NCBI GenBank assembly: GCA_034401135.1
Contig: JAWZSP010000002.1
Location: 2,418,001 to 2,482,000 of the forward strand
Direction of reading: 5' to 3'
DNA from: Volutella citrinella
Lineage: Eukaryota > Ascomycota > Sordariomycetes > Hypocreales > Nectriaceae
Length of the DNA stretch: 64,000 nt
Shown piece by piece: positions 31,103 to 42,124 of this stretch. Within the stretch, counting starts at the first letter, position 1. Each line of letters begins with the position of its first letter. The notes beneath the pieces were generated by a model. It did not search any database, was not told the origin of the DNA, and was given only the letters and a program-made list of their open reading frames with translations. Both the position numbers and the translations under genes were made by a program.

Positions 31103-33483
31103 ATGGAAGTCGCTCCGCCCATGGGCGACAACCCGAACAACACCATCCCAAGCCGTGAAACCCATAACGACTCCCCAGTAAATGCCCCGCCTGTCGTCGC
31201 CGCTATCGCCCCCGGCCATGGCTTGTCAAGCTCATCTCAGACGCCAAACCACGTCGATTCTGCCGACCGCAAGCCGAAGAAGTCGTCCCTGACTTGCACC
31301 ACATGTCGCGCTCGCAAGGTGCGATGCAACGGCGCACGCGACATTTGTTCCAACTGCGAACGCCTCGGCTTCCCTTGCTCCTATGACGATGCCGACCCCG
31401 GCGCAATGTCCGGCGCACTCCCTCGTCGCCGTGTTCGCCAAGCATGCCTGAGTTGCCATAGCCGCAAGGCCCGATGTTCCGGCCATGTGCCTTCTTGCGA
31501 GCGATGCCGCTCCCAGGGAATTGAGTGTGTCTACCGCCCAAGTAAACGGGCTCGGATTACTCCCAGAGAAGGACCGAGTCCACAGAGCCTTGATGGAGAC
31601 AGGGAGGATGCTCATGCTGATAGCGACCCGGGCCTGACAGACCACGGCAGCTCGGCAACTCCTAATGCGTACCAGCATGATGGGTAATTGCCACATCTAC
31701 GCCCGCTTCTACTTTGATGGACATTGAGCTGACATCTAGCGATAGGCAATATCCAGACGAGTCCTTCGATGCCTTAATAGGCCGCACCTTCGAACAATTC
31801 TTCCGCCACGTTCATCATATCCCTATGTACTCGTTCTTGCACCGCGCGTCGTTGATGGAACGTTACAACTCGGGCAAGGTTGAAAAGGCCCTTCTTCTTG
31901 CTCTCATCGGCATAACTTCTTATCTCACCGACATGGGCCCTGGAATGCGCGAGTTCGGGGAGAGGTGTATCGACGACGCCGAGGCTCTCATCTTTGCCAA
32001 CTACACCCGACCCTCCACGATCAAGGTTCAGGCATTGATGCTCATAATTAAGCATCGAATTCTTTCTAAGAAATCTCCGAGTGCATTCATGCTGCTCAGC
32101 GTTGCCTCGCGCTACGCGGCCGCTCTCCGGTTGAACCACGAGTCCCCCAACCTCTGTTTCCTTGCACAGGAGTCCAGAAGGAGACTTATGTGGGCTTTGT
32201 ATTGTGTGGATTTGAGCATCTCAGGAGGATATCGTGACTTTTCTCTCTGGAACGCTGATAGAATTCATGTGGGGCTGCCCTGTAATGAGCGCAACTTCGA
32301 GTTTGATCTCCCCCAGCCTATCGAGCGCCTGGTTCGCGACCCCCTCACCCAGCAAGTCGAAGATATAGGTACACTGGCACTTCACATCCGGATCCAACAC
32401 ATGCGCCGTCGAATCATGGAATTCACCAAGCGTGTTGTGCTTAGTCGTAATGTGAAGCCCGAAGAACTCCAATCCGGCATCTGGAGTCTCCACAAGGCCT
32501 TGGACGACTTTGCCTCGCATCTACCAACATCCTTCCAGTTCTCCGAGAGCTCCCTTCGACTTCGAGCCTACTCCCCTCGAATATGCGCCTTCATCATGAT
32601 TCACGTCTGGTGGCGCCAGTGCCATTGCGACCTCTATCGTCTGTCTCTCGTCGGTCTGCGAGAGGCACTCCCTCGATCGGCCCTCCTCGCCCTAGATGAG
32701 AGCTTTATTGATCACTGCCAGCGTCAGTGCATCGAACACGCTCTAGCAATGGCGAATATCTTTGCGTCTATGCAGAAGCTGAATGCAAAGCCTGTTTCAG
32801 ACTTGGACCTGGCTGTTTGCGCTTATCAGTGTGCGAGTGTCCTCGCATACGCCAATCGCACCAGTGTCCTAAAGTTTGACCTAACTACTGACGCCGTCAT
32901 GGAGCGGGCCAGAGTGTGTTTGCAGACAATCAAAGATTGCTGTGTCGGGAAAACTGCCGATGGTATCAAGGATGACCTCGAAAAACTTATTGCTCATGGC
33001 ATTAGCCCATCCACCGGTACCTGCACACCAGACGTCCATAACTCGAACCGTCTTGCGTTAGAAAATGGCTTTTCTCGACAGTCTCTGCCTGGAAGCATGG
33101 GATCAGCGGAGGATGCCAACGCAAACCCATCTCACTTTGCTGCTGCTGCTCCCGCTTGTCTTCCAACTCTCACCGAATCGACATTCCCTCCCTCCTTAGT
33201 TGCAGATCCATGGGCACCCGAGAGCCAGGTATCTGCAGAAGTTGGGCCTCAACCACCGCCGCCGAGCGAAATACGCATGACTCCGAAACCAAGCGCACCT
33301 ATCCCCGACCTAATTCCTCGCCCGGAGATCGCAGTCCAAGAAATCAACAATGCCTACGATGGAGGTCTAGACGGCATCGGAATCGAAAACGCCGTAGATT
33401 ACGGCATGGGCTTCGACCAGAATCTTTGGATCCCAAGCAACGACTGGCTTGGGGTCGAAACGCTGAACGGGGGAGCAGGCTGA
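31103..33483 (+). CDS. Transcription factor with two Zn2Cys6 clusters and fungal-specific middle domain (second of pair)
   Basis: Two exons, 31103-31683 and 31740-33483, 774 residues. The 56-nt intron has donor GTAATT, branch GCTGAC and acceptor CTAG. Cluster 1 has Cys 65, 68, 75, 82, 85, 92; cluster 2 has Cys 115, 118, 125, 132, 135, 142, again with exact C6 spacing and basic loops (CRARKVRC, CHSRKARC). The middle domain has PMYSFLHRASLMERY, YAAALRLNHESPNLCFLAQE, SRRRLMWALYCVDLSISGG and IHVGLPCNERNF, then IHVWWRQCHCDLYRLSLVG. These blocks line up one for one with the gene at 25157 although overall similarity looks modest. The C-terminus is Pro/Ser-rich and acidic. Start context CGCCACCATGG is optimal. 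Target genes unknown. Confidence 0.92.
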
Positions 33484-34205
33484 TTCAAGGCAGAAAGCTA
33501 ACAAGATGCACATTAACCATGCGAAATTCCGCACACCAATTATTCCAGTTTCGAACCCGGATCTGAAACGGCGATGTTGTGAGACGACAGTGTGGACCTA
33601 CTCCTTTGCAAATACACCTTGCCTCGTGTTTTGGAAACAGCTGGGCTGAAATCGCTGGCGTGGCTATCCACGACGTAGTTGTGAGGAACCATAAGCAAGG
33701 GGTTCCCCTTCAAACTGCTGACCTCAGGGCGTATCAAGGCGATGCGATTATGGAGGCCCCGGAGGCGGGCGAGAGGCATTATTGAGCAGCCCGCTAGCAT
33801 GTGAGGAACCACCGGCATTGCGCAAGAGCGGCTTTTGTTGGGAGCATACAGGAGTTCAGCACATATAGCTGAATACGATACCCATCTGGACACGAATCTA
33901 TGCAACACAAAAGATTTATATGTTTCAACGCGCATATTTTAGTCACGTAGCAAGGCACACGAACGAACCACTATGTACAGCTCTAACCGAGCCCTCCATT
34001 TGCTTTGGCAAAAAAAAAGGAACAAATAAATAGAAAGCCCGCGCCAAATGTCAAGTTCTCAACCATGCCAGCAAAGACGGTTCTTGGCCGCTGTGTTCTG
34101 ATTTACAAAATCTTAGCCGCCTCTCTGTAAGTGCCACAAATCCAGTGGCCCATCATGAAGGCATCACAACAGGGAAACCGTGGGGCTACTGTTAGTGTCT
34201 GGTTT
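33484..34205. other. Convergent 3' region between the second regulator and PARP
   Basis: 722 bp holding the two 3' UTRs. AT-rich runs (AAAAAAAAAGGAACAAATAAATAG near 34010) suit polyadenylation regions. No gene is seen. Confidence 0.5.
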
Positions 34206-36513
34206 TTACATCTTCACGCTGAAGAGGTAGCGAAGCTTCACTTGAGCCACATCGTAGGCGATGTACTCGTTGTAGTACAGGCCTGCACCGTCGACATTGG
34301 TGTCACCGGGCTTGACCTTTGGATCGGGCTGGAGGTTCAAGGTTAACATGACTGTGTAAGGCATACGGCGAGAGAACATAGATTGGAAACTTACCATCTT
34401 GATGCCCTTCAGGCTCTTATGCGCAGCGCCCGCGTCAATCCACTTGCTGGGGCCCATTCTCCCTTGACCCCAAGTACTGTACATGCCCTTCTTCTTGGCG
34501 TCGCTGCCGGCATCATAGCTGGCATTAACAAGCTTCTGCATCGGGTCTCCCAGCTCCGCCTCACAAAGAAGAAGAAGTGCGTGGCCATTCGAGATGTAAG
34601 AGGCGCAGTATCCGGCTGACTTGGACGACATATCCGCGAGATAAATGCCCTTGCCAAACATGTATCCCGATACGGGGGCCTCTGGAGGAGCAATCCGTAG
34701 ACCTTGGCTGAGAATACCACCAAAGTTGGTGACTCTGGATCCGTGCCAAAGGAGGCGGCGGTCGGAACTGATCTTGGAGTACTGAGAATCATCAAACCGC
34801 TTGAACTCTCCTTGTCTCTCAATACGGAAAATGTCCTGGATCTTGTAGTTGACGTTATGCGTGGAGCCGCGGGACTCATTGAGATAGTTAGCAAGGGTCG
34901 AGAATTCAGTGCTCTTGTGGTCCAGTGGTGTCATCTCTTCCATGCCCAGACCCTGGAATTGACGGTCAAGAGGATGGATCGTATCCTTGGTCTTGCGGTC
35001 AATCTTCATGATGTCAGCAGCATCCTTCATGTCGGACAAGCTCTCCAGAAGCTCTATTTCTTTCTTGAGCGAGCTTTCGTCTCGAATAATCGGAGGCCGG
35101 TTGCGTCCAAAGGCATGGGGAATCACTGAATAGTAAGTATTGGAAAGCTGCTCCGTTGCAGTGGCCAAGGCGGTGCCATATTGGCTCTGTGCGAGGGTGG
35201 GATCGTCCATGAGAGCAGCGATATCCTTGAGCTGCTGGAAACCACGGGTAATGGTCGCTTTGCTGAGCTTGCCCAAGGGAAGCTTGTTGGCATCGTAATT
35301 GAGAGAAGACATGGTGGCCTGGAAGTACTGTTGGTTGAAGATGAGCTCCATCAGCTGCTTGACTGGTGCATCAAGTGTGCACTCCACAGGCGCGGCCTCG
35401 GGATCCTCTTCCTTCTTGACAGCATTGGGAGCTTCCTCGCCATCTGAGTCGCCATCCGAGTCAGGGTCGTAGCTACGCTCAACGAAGCAGTACTTCCCAG
35501 GCTGCGGGTTATCGCCGCGGTTTTCCCAACTGAGGCCAGACTTATCACGGAACTTCTTCTCATAGTTTTTAATCGCGGATGCTAGAGAACCATCACCAAG
35601 GATGGCTTTCTGCCCATGTTCACCAACACGGCCCCATCGGGTCCAAGTCTTGAAGTCACCCGTGGAGGTTTGGTGTAGGATCTGCCAAACGGTTAGAAAC
35701 CTAAGCTTTCAGATGTGAGTGGGAGCTGACCTGTAGCCGATAGAACTTGTTATTGTTGTTGGAGGAGTTGGACTGGTTCAGCGAAGCATCGTAGATTAGA
35801 CCGGAATCGGGGTCAATGTAAACCACGTAGTTTTGAAGAGGGCAAGTTTCGTCAAGCGGGACGACAATGTCCTTCTTCTTCAAGAACTGGCCTTCTGCCA
35901 CGGCCTTCTCGGCCTTCTCAGCCTTGGCAGCTGGGGCGGGTGCATCAGCTTTGTCGTCGGCCTTTCCCTTAGCCTTCCCCTGAGCCTTGGTGGCCTTTGT
36001 GGCCGCCTTGGCCTTTTTGGCCTTGGGCTTCTCCTCCTCTTCCTCTTCTTCCTCCTCCTCGTCCTTGACCTCGTCTTTGACCCGCTTCTTTCCTGCACTG
36101 CTCTTGGCAGCACTAGGTTTGGCAGTACTGGGCTTAGCAGCGCCATTTGAGGTCACTGCGCTACCCTGCTTGGATTTGATAGCAACCCAATCATAGTCAT
36201 CCTCCTTGGGCTTCTGCTTGGATGAATCGGCCTGGAGAACCCAGTCTGGGCTCACAATCGGCAGGTCCTTAGCCTTGCCGGCCTCGACCTTTGTGGTTTT
36301 CGCATCAAACTCATACTCGGGGCACACGACATGGGTGGTGGCCTTGGTAACGCTCCGGCTTACGTTTCCACCGAGGTTGCGAATGAGCTGCTCCAGCGAT
36401 GACTGGCTGTGGTCGATGTCATCGAACTTGCCACTGATGGCGACGGTGCATCCGTCGAGAGGGGCAGCCGCAGGGGCAGCCGCAGCAGCACGCGCGCTTC
36501 TTCGTGGGGGCAT
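34206..36513 (-). CDS. Poly(ADP-ribose) polymerase, PARP1-like without zinc fingers
   Basis: Nuclear enzyme that transfers ADP-ribose from NAD+ to proteins at DNA breaks. Exons read leftwards: 36513-35731, 35681-34395 and 34328-34206, 730 residues. Order: BRCT (about 22-105; LDGCTVAISGKFDDID, SPDWVLQ), an acidic/basic Lys-Ala linker (about 120-210), WGR (about 225-340; TWTRWGRVGEHGQ), helical regulatory domain (about 360-480) and ADP-ribosyl transferase. The H-Y-E triad is visible: H574 in LLWHGSR, Y608 in GKGIYLAD, E711 in NEYIAYD. Introns have GTCAGC and GTAAGT donors. The 66-nt second intron is frame-neutral without a stop. The start is ATG 36513; the longer frame begins with TTG. Corresponds to PrpA/NPO of Aspergillus/Neurospora. 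Confidence 0.95.
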
Positions 36514-37946
36514 TGTTTTCTGACACTCTGTGTACAAACTGGTGAAGGGGAAAGGTGCAGAACAGAAGTTGGACGGTGCAGCGCGTGGTGCTGGCCGGCG
36601 TTATGTGAGACGAGATCCCTGGGTGTTTACCTTCACTACGTTGATGTCAATAACAGGGGTTCCCGTGCTGCTGACTGGGTATTATTAGGGGTGGCTGTGC
36701 TACGCCCGTAGTGGCCTTAGCCAGGGGAAAGAAGCGCATCAGGCCTAGGGACTCTCAGCCGCTGCCCGAAGCTGGAGACCTAGCCCTGAAGTTCCTCGTG
36801 CTAGTGGTGGACAACGCCAGTGGGAAGCGGAATTGTATTACCTGAGAGGTGCGATGGGAAACAAGGACAGACCCTTGTGAAGGGCTCTGAAGGCAAAATA
36901 GCCGCGGGATCGCAAGTAGTACCGTAGGAGGAAGCTGAGGCTGAGACGAAAGGATTGAGAAGGGAAATGGAGAGCGTTCGAGGCGACCAGGAGGGTTGGC
37001 ACCTCCCATTTTATGAAGATCCCGCTCGCACTTTGGCCCGGACTTCAGCTGAGCTGATGGAGGCATCCCCCCGCTCTTTCCCCCATTCCCTCCCACTGGC
37101 GTCACTGGGCCCTCTTGGCAGCCTGCAGCTGGAACCCAAGACCCGCCGCGCCTGCCCGCGTCTTTCCCTTCCTCCAGGCACCAGCGCGCCAAAATACTGG
37201 CACGACGGGGGCACGACATCACGTGGCCGGTTGCGGCATCACCAGTAGTGGTCCTCTCAAGCTGTCGGGGACTGCGTGTCTCGCTGACGTTTTGTTGGCT
37301 CTCGGGCCATCACGGCCTTTGTTGTCCTCTCCCAGGTTTCCACAGGCGATGGCAGCCATGCGTGAATCGAGTGGATACGGTTGCCTGGACGCTTGGGCCC
37401 GGATGCTTCCTCCCGCGGGCACAATTGATTCGGCCAGAGCATTAGGTCACACAACAAGAAACTACCAAGCAGACCACACATCCAGGCAAGCTTAAGGACT
37501 GCAACGAGATGAGCTTTGCGCAAGCCAACCAATTCTCCCTTTGGCCTGTCAGTTCGGTACATTGAGAGTTTGTTTCGCACTTGCTTGGTTCTCACACCGC
37601 AGAGGGAGAGAAGCTGGTCAACAACAGTTCTTTCATCAATTAGGAAGTCGCCGAGATTATACTGCATTGTCCGCGCAACCTCCCCTTTCTCTCTCCCCTG
37701 TTTGACAATTCCACAAAACGGACGTAGCAAAGATCCACCGATTTCGTATTGACAGGCATCTCGGCGGATGCTTTTTGTACATTGCGCTTACAGCCCAAGT
37801 CAAACCGAGAAACCAAGTCAAAGTCTGTAAGCTGCGATCATGACCACTAGTAAACAATCCGTCCCGGGACCCGCCAGCATCAGCCACGCAACAAGCATTT
37901 CCGGGCGCAGGGCTATCGTATTTTCAATCCCTCGATATATTAGTGT
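36514..37946. other. Intergenic region upstream of PARP
   Basis: 1.4 kb between PARP and the next minus-strand gene's stop. Frames at 36755-37222 and 37257-37730 on the minus strand are open but motif-free and overlapped by plus-strand frames. Nothing else is seen. Confidence 0.45.
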
Positions 37947-38503
37947 CTACCCCGTGCACACTGGGTGCACTCCAGGATCAGCACAGAAGTTGGCATCAGC
38001 GTCCCCAGCACAACATTTGATGCTTGACGCCTTCCGATCCCAAGGATATCTCGGGCAGAGGTTGACGGCCATAAGGTTGTCGCCGATGATCATCGCTGTA
38101 TGATCGCCGTGGCAGTCGTCCTTTCTATAGGTGTCCCTCCGGGTCAGTCTCATGGCGCACGGGGTGGCGGACCAGCAACAGACTTACTCCCAGATCACAC
38201 ATCGTCCTTCGTTGACCCACAATATCTCAAGGTTGTCATTCAGGTATTCGTCGAGGATCTTGAAGTTGTCTATCATTTCAGTTAGATAGTTCCTTGGGCC
38301 GTGGATATGCCGCCGCGCATCCGAAACTCACAGCACCGGGCGTGCTCCAGGTCCCTCGTGCCGCAAGTGTCGTGGAGCCCCATCTCGCGACACCAAGAGA
38401 ACTTGATATGTTTGTCGAGGTCAATCTCAGATGGATACTTGGTGGCAGCTACGAGTCCGCAGCCGGCACCTACGACCACAAGGAGGGTTGAGGCTTTCAT
38501 CAT
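37947..38503 (-). CDS. Small secreted cysteine-rich protein
   Basis: Three exons read leftwards, 38503-38332, 38269-38188 and 38124-37947, 143 residues. Donors GTGAGT and GTAAGT, branch CTAAC before the second exon, acceptors GATAG and TATAG; all phases agree. The first 20 residues form a signal peptide (MMKASTLLVVVGAGCGLVAA). The mature chain has ten cysteines (38, 47, 57, 81, 89, 108, 122, 123, 132, 141), an even number that would allow five disulfides, including a CC pair. There is no membrane span, GPI signal or recognised fold. Size, secretion and cysteine content are those of effector-like or antimicrobial-type fungal proteins; that role is inference only. The second in-frame ATG (38500) could equally start translation. 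Confidence 0.8.
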
Positions 38504-38942
38504 CAATGTTAGAAGCAATGGCGATGTTGGTGTCGGAAGCGGGTGGTGAACTTCGATGGGAAGCCAGGGGAGGGGTTCATGAAGGGCCCTCCGAGGCCAG
38601 GTAAGCAGGTTCCTATACGCACATAGTAACAAGTTCGACGCGTGTATGTAGCATGACGTCTTGGCGGTTGACGCTTCGTCCTTGCATGTTGTAGGCAGGC
38701 ACACGAACTTTGTCGGGCTACATAGACTTATTCAATGCATGCTTCCGCTCAACCTAGCCAGCCGCAGACTTTCAAACATGATAGCTCCATTTATTCCGGC
38801 CCAAATCCCCTGCCCCCTGGCTTCGGGCTGCGTCAACGCGTTCCCTATCCATGCGACGCTCCCGACAATTCTATTCATCGTACTGGCGAGCCCTCGTTGC
38901 ATGGTTGTGCCGACGATCCTTTGTCCCACTTGTCATTTCCCA

Positions 38943-39320
38943 TCAGTCGTCTTCGACGTCAAAGCCCCCTTCCAGGCCGTCGAGTGGAAGGAAGCTCAGA
39001 TCCAAGCCAACATTGCCGTCAGCATCTTCCATAAACGCAGCGGTAAAGTCCAAGTGGTGGTGGCCATTTTCATGGATGGTGGAAAAGTCGAAGTCAACAA
39101 GAAGTTCTTCGTTGGCAAATGTCATAGTTCCGCCATCCTCCACCGTGAACTCATCGCCCAGTCCTGGAAACATCACCGAAAACGAGGCTGCTCTCGTGTT
39201 AGCTGCGTGAATCGTAACATGATCGTCATTTGTCCCTCCTCTTATTCCTCTTCTTCGTCGTCATCACCGTCAGAATCTTCTTCTGATTCGGAACCTGTAG
39301 GGGCGACGGAGGTCCCCGCA
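38943..39320 (-). other. Coding-like stretch downstream of the F-box gene; separate small gene or extra 3' exons
   Basis: Reading leftwards, frame 39176-38943 encodes an acidic, protein-like sequence with FANEELLVDFDFSTIHENGH and ends GLEGGFDVEDD. It is preceded by an acceptor TTTCCAG (with an upstream CAGCTAAC branch site), and before that a 27-nt piece (GSESEEDSDG) flanked by CTACAG and a GTGATG donor. These pieces would join in phase 1 to the F-box gene if a GTATTT donor near 39373 were used. The opposite strand has an equally open 223-codon frame (38661-39332), so strand and status are unsettled. Confidence 0.3.
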
Positions 39321-39338
39321 GGTCAGCAATGACGGCCT

Positions 39339-40886
39339 TTAAAGATCGAGGGCGTACTGGTCCCAAATACCGTCATCAAGTTCTTCGTCCTCATTGTCGT
39401 CCTCATTGGAATCAGCGTCGTGGTTGAGGGGGTACCCACTATCTTGAGCATAATTCACCTCGAGTTTGGGGATCATCTCCCCAACATAGTGTTTCCAGTC
39501 CGGTCCGGTGTACTCAATGGTGGGCATAAATTTTCCAGAGGCGTGGCGGAAACCCGCGTGTGATTTGGGCTGGCGTCCCATCCACTGTTGCTGGCAGCTG
39601 CCGATCTTGATGTGATGAAGATCCAGCCCCGGAACCTCCAGCAGCCTCTCGAGGAACTTGTTCCAGAAGCTAGTCTTGGGCAGCGCTCCTGTGGTGCCGT
39701 CCGGGATCTGCTTCACCAGGTTCACCTTCCACAGTTCAAGACGTTGAAGCTTTGGCGCGAGTTTCTTGATGACCCCCAAGATCAGCTTCGGTTCGATGTA
39801 GATGGATCCCAGGTTCAGCTCCTCCAGATGCTCCATCGCCGGAGATGGCAGTGACGGCGACGCGCCCGGGTCAGACTGCTGCACATTCGTGGATCCTGCT
39901 GGCGCCGCGAGCCACTCGAGGAGCGACGCGAGCCCGACACTCTCAACCTGCGTTTCATTGATGCGCAGGTGTTTGAGGGCAGTGGCGTGGAGAAGAAACT
40001 GACGAAGCATGCCGTCCGAGCCATCTACACTGCTGGGCCTGAAGCCTCCGAAGCCCAAAAGTCTGCTTCGCGTCAAATTTATGTCTATGTGGAGCTTTTC
40101 CAGGTGCTGAAGCATCGGGATCACAGGCGCTTCCATGTATGATGCAATGTTAAACGCCAAGTTGCTCAACTGGTTCATGTTCCGCGACATGACCTCAATA
40201 CCCGAGGGGCGCGCCTCGGCCATTCCAAGAGCGAAGATGACTGAGGAAAAGACCTGGCTACTGTAGTCCTTTGTAGAGTTGGCCCCATAGATTTGCTCGC
40301 CGAGGTTGAGGCGCACGCCGGTCTCTTGATATTGGGTCGTGGCACCGTAGCTCGTCCACTCCCTGCCGTGCCCATCACGAGTGCGGCGCTGGGAGTTGAA
40401 GTCCCGAATGACGACGTCTTCGAGGTTCTTCAGGTGGCGGAATGCCTCGGTGAGCATCTCTCGTTGGTAGCCAGTCGCCCACAGAGTCGTCTGGGCAGCA
40501 TGCAGCGCAAGGTACTTAGCATAGCGCTCCTCATCGCCAGGGGCGCCGCTGAAGCGCTGGAGGTTTTGGGGGTAGCGCTCGAGGCCAAAGTGCACCTTGC
40601 GGAGGTGGGCACCGACACGACTCTTGGCAATGTCGATGAGGGCCTGCAGACTGTCCTGGGACATCATGAATTGCTTGCGTGTGAAGAACTCGTTTGTAAA
40701 GGATGTGTAGAGAGCTTGCTCAACGGCACGGCACGTCAGTCGTAGGCGGCCAAGCTCGGGCGTAGACAGGAAATGGGTGATGCGCAGCAGGACCTCGAGC
40801 GGGATCTTCTGCATGGGAGACGCAGCAGTAGCCGCCGTGAGATTGGAGTCGCTTCCCATCATTGGGATATCCAAGGATTCGGCCAT
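39339..40886 (-). CDS. F-box protein
   Basis: Single-exon model of 515 residues. The F-box is near the N-terminus (about 20-60): KIPLEVLLRITHFLSTPELG, then RLRLTCRAVEQALY. In the family this binds Skp1 and recruits targets to an SCF ubiquitin ligase. The rest is a long leucine-patterned region (LRKVHFGLERYP, LSNLAFNIASYM, LEKLHIDINLTRSRLLG, LEELNLGSIYIEPKLILG, LQRLELWKVNLVKQIP), like an irregular LRR-type surface, then an acidic end (SNEDDNEDEELDDG) and WDQYALDL. The ATG at 40886 is used because the frame upstream to 41144 begins with TTG and is low-complexity (Ala and His runs). Alternative 3' exons may replace the last residues; see 38943-39320. Confidence 0.85.
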   Translation of the reverse strand: MAESLDIPMMGSDSNLTAATAASPMQKIPLEVLLRITHFLSTPELGRLRLTCRAVEQALYTSFTNEFFTRKQFMMSQDSLQALIDIAKSRVGAHLRKVHFGLERYPQNLQRFSGAPGDEERYAKYLALHAAQTTLWATGYQREMLTEAFRHLKNLEDVVIRDFNSQRRTRDGHGREWTSYGATTQYQETGVRLNLGEQIYGANSTKDYSSQVFSSVIFALGMAEARPSGIEVMSRNMNQLSNLAFNIASYMEAPVIPMLQHLEKLHIDINLTRSRLLGFGGFRPSSVDGSDGMLRQFLLHATALKHLRINETQVESVGLASLLEWLAAPAGSTNVQQSDPGASPSLPSPAMEHLEELNLGSIYIEPKLILGVIKKLAPKLQRLELWKVNLVKQIPDGTTGALPKTSFWNKFLERLLEVPGLDLHHIKIGSCQQQWMGRQPKSHAGFRHASGKFMPTIEYTGPDWKHYVGEMIPKLEVNYAQDSGYPLNHDADSNEDDNEDEELDDGIWDQYALDL

Positions 40887-42124
40887 ATTGGCGTCGTCCT
40901 GGCCTGAAGCAAGAGAAGCAAGAGGAGCTGACGAGGTGGCGAGGCTCTTGCTGTGAGGTGCCGCTGTGGTGCAAGGGTGATGATGGTGATGATGGTGAGG
41001 CCACTGGAGGCAGGGATGCGCTGCGTCTGAGGCCAAAAGTTCAGGAAAACTATGTCCACCAGTGCATGCTATCGTAAGCCAAGGACCACGAGAGGTTTCT
41101 GCTGCTGCTGCTGCTGCTACTGCTGCTGGTCCTCTCGATAACAACTTGTCGCGCCCGGGTCTAGGTGTTGCTTTTATTATTAGTTGTCAGTGATCCAGAG
41201 CCGGGTGGATTCACGCTGGCCCCAAGCCTGGAGCAGGCAGCAGAGCCCGTAGCCGGCTGGGGGATATTGCGCTACGCGACAACCCCCGCAACGGAAGGAG
41301 GCGTCTAGGAGAATAGGCAGAGGTGGGGATTGGCTCCCGACCTACCTTGCTTACCTGGGTAGCTTCGCTTGCTTCCAATACAGGCCGAGGGCCAGGTCTT
41401 GAACGAAACTTGCTACCTGCGCTGATTCGAGGCCGATGCGTCCGAGTTGTTGATGGACAAAGTCGTGAGTTGTCCAAACGTTGCCGTCACCTCTCCACCT
41501 TGCCCAGCCCAGCCCATGCAGCTTGCCTTGCGTGCGCGGGCGGTGAATGCTGCTTGCCCAAACGGTCACATTGCATCAACCAGCCAGCAGTGTAGCCACC
41601 CCCTCCCTCAGCAGACAGTCGCCACAGCCACTGCATGCAACGACACCAACACCATCCCTCACCACCTGGGCAGCCAGTCGAAGAGGAGTCTCGTCGTCAA
41701 GCAAAATCAATTCAACTCCTGCAAGGCAGTAAATTCTGCCGCGTATATATGCCCTGCGTAATCCTGGTATATCCTCCGCGCTTCTGATGCCGCCTAGATG
41801 AACAAGAAGCAATGCTTTGAAACATTCCAGCATTCTACATCCCCATGCACCCCATCCGTATCTATTGGTATTCGGCCAGACATATCACCTAGGTACCCCA
41901 AAAGAAACCTCGAGGCTCCAAAATGACCCCAAAATGCACGGGCGTAGGCTTGCGAGGAATTCGAGGCAGTCCCATCCACCCTCATCCATCCGTATCCAGC
42001 CGTGCAGCACAGGCTCGTGTCCATCATCCGTCTGTCCAGCTGTCCCAGACATCAGCCCGGCGCCCATATCTCACGCTTGCTTCCGTGTAATAAGCAAAAC
42101 AAATGCATCATGGGTATAATAAAC
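40887..42124. other. Intergenic region upstream of the F-box gene
   Basis: 1.2 kb. Contains a CTG-type microsatellite (41099-41128) and a GATGGT repeat (about 40978-41000) close to the F-box start. The rest holds only short motif-free frames and the 3' UTR of the following large gene. Confidence 0.5.
41099..41128. repeat. Trinucleotide (CTG)n microsatellite
   Basis: Six uninterrupted GCT units, one ACT interruption and further CTG units. It lies about 215 bp upstream of the F-box ATG. In the F-box sense strand it reads as CAG repeats, probably in the leader. Confidence 0.9.

Noticed and set aside
22108..33483. Secondary-metabolite gene cluster around the reductase and two regulators
   Set aside because: No polyketide synthase, peptide synthetase, terpene cyclase, P450 or transporter is present nearby.
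33541..33570. TTCGAACCCGGATC resembling a tRNA B box
   Set aside because: No matching A box or cloverleaf arms upstream, so not a tRNA gene.
38661..39332. 223-codon plus-strand frame
   Set aside because: Ends in a Ser run that is the antisense of an acidic region; the minus strand has phase-matched splice signals. Not fully excluded; mentioned under the F-box findings.
40887..41144. N-terminal extension of the F-box protein
   Set aside because: Begins with TTG and consists of Ala and His runs from microsatellites; the ATG at 40886 is the first real start.
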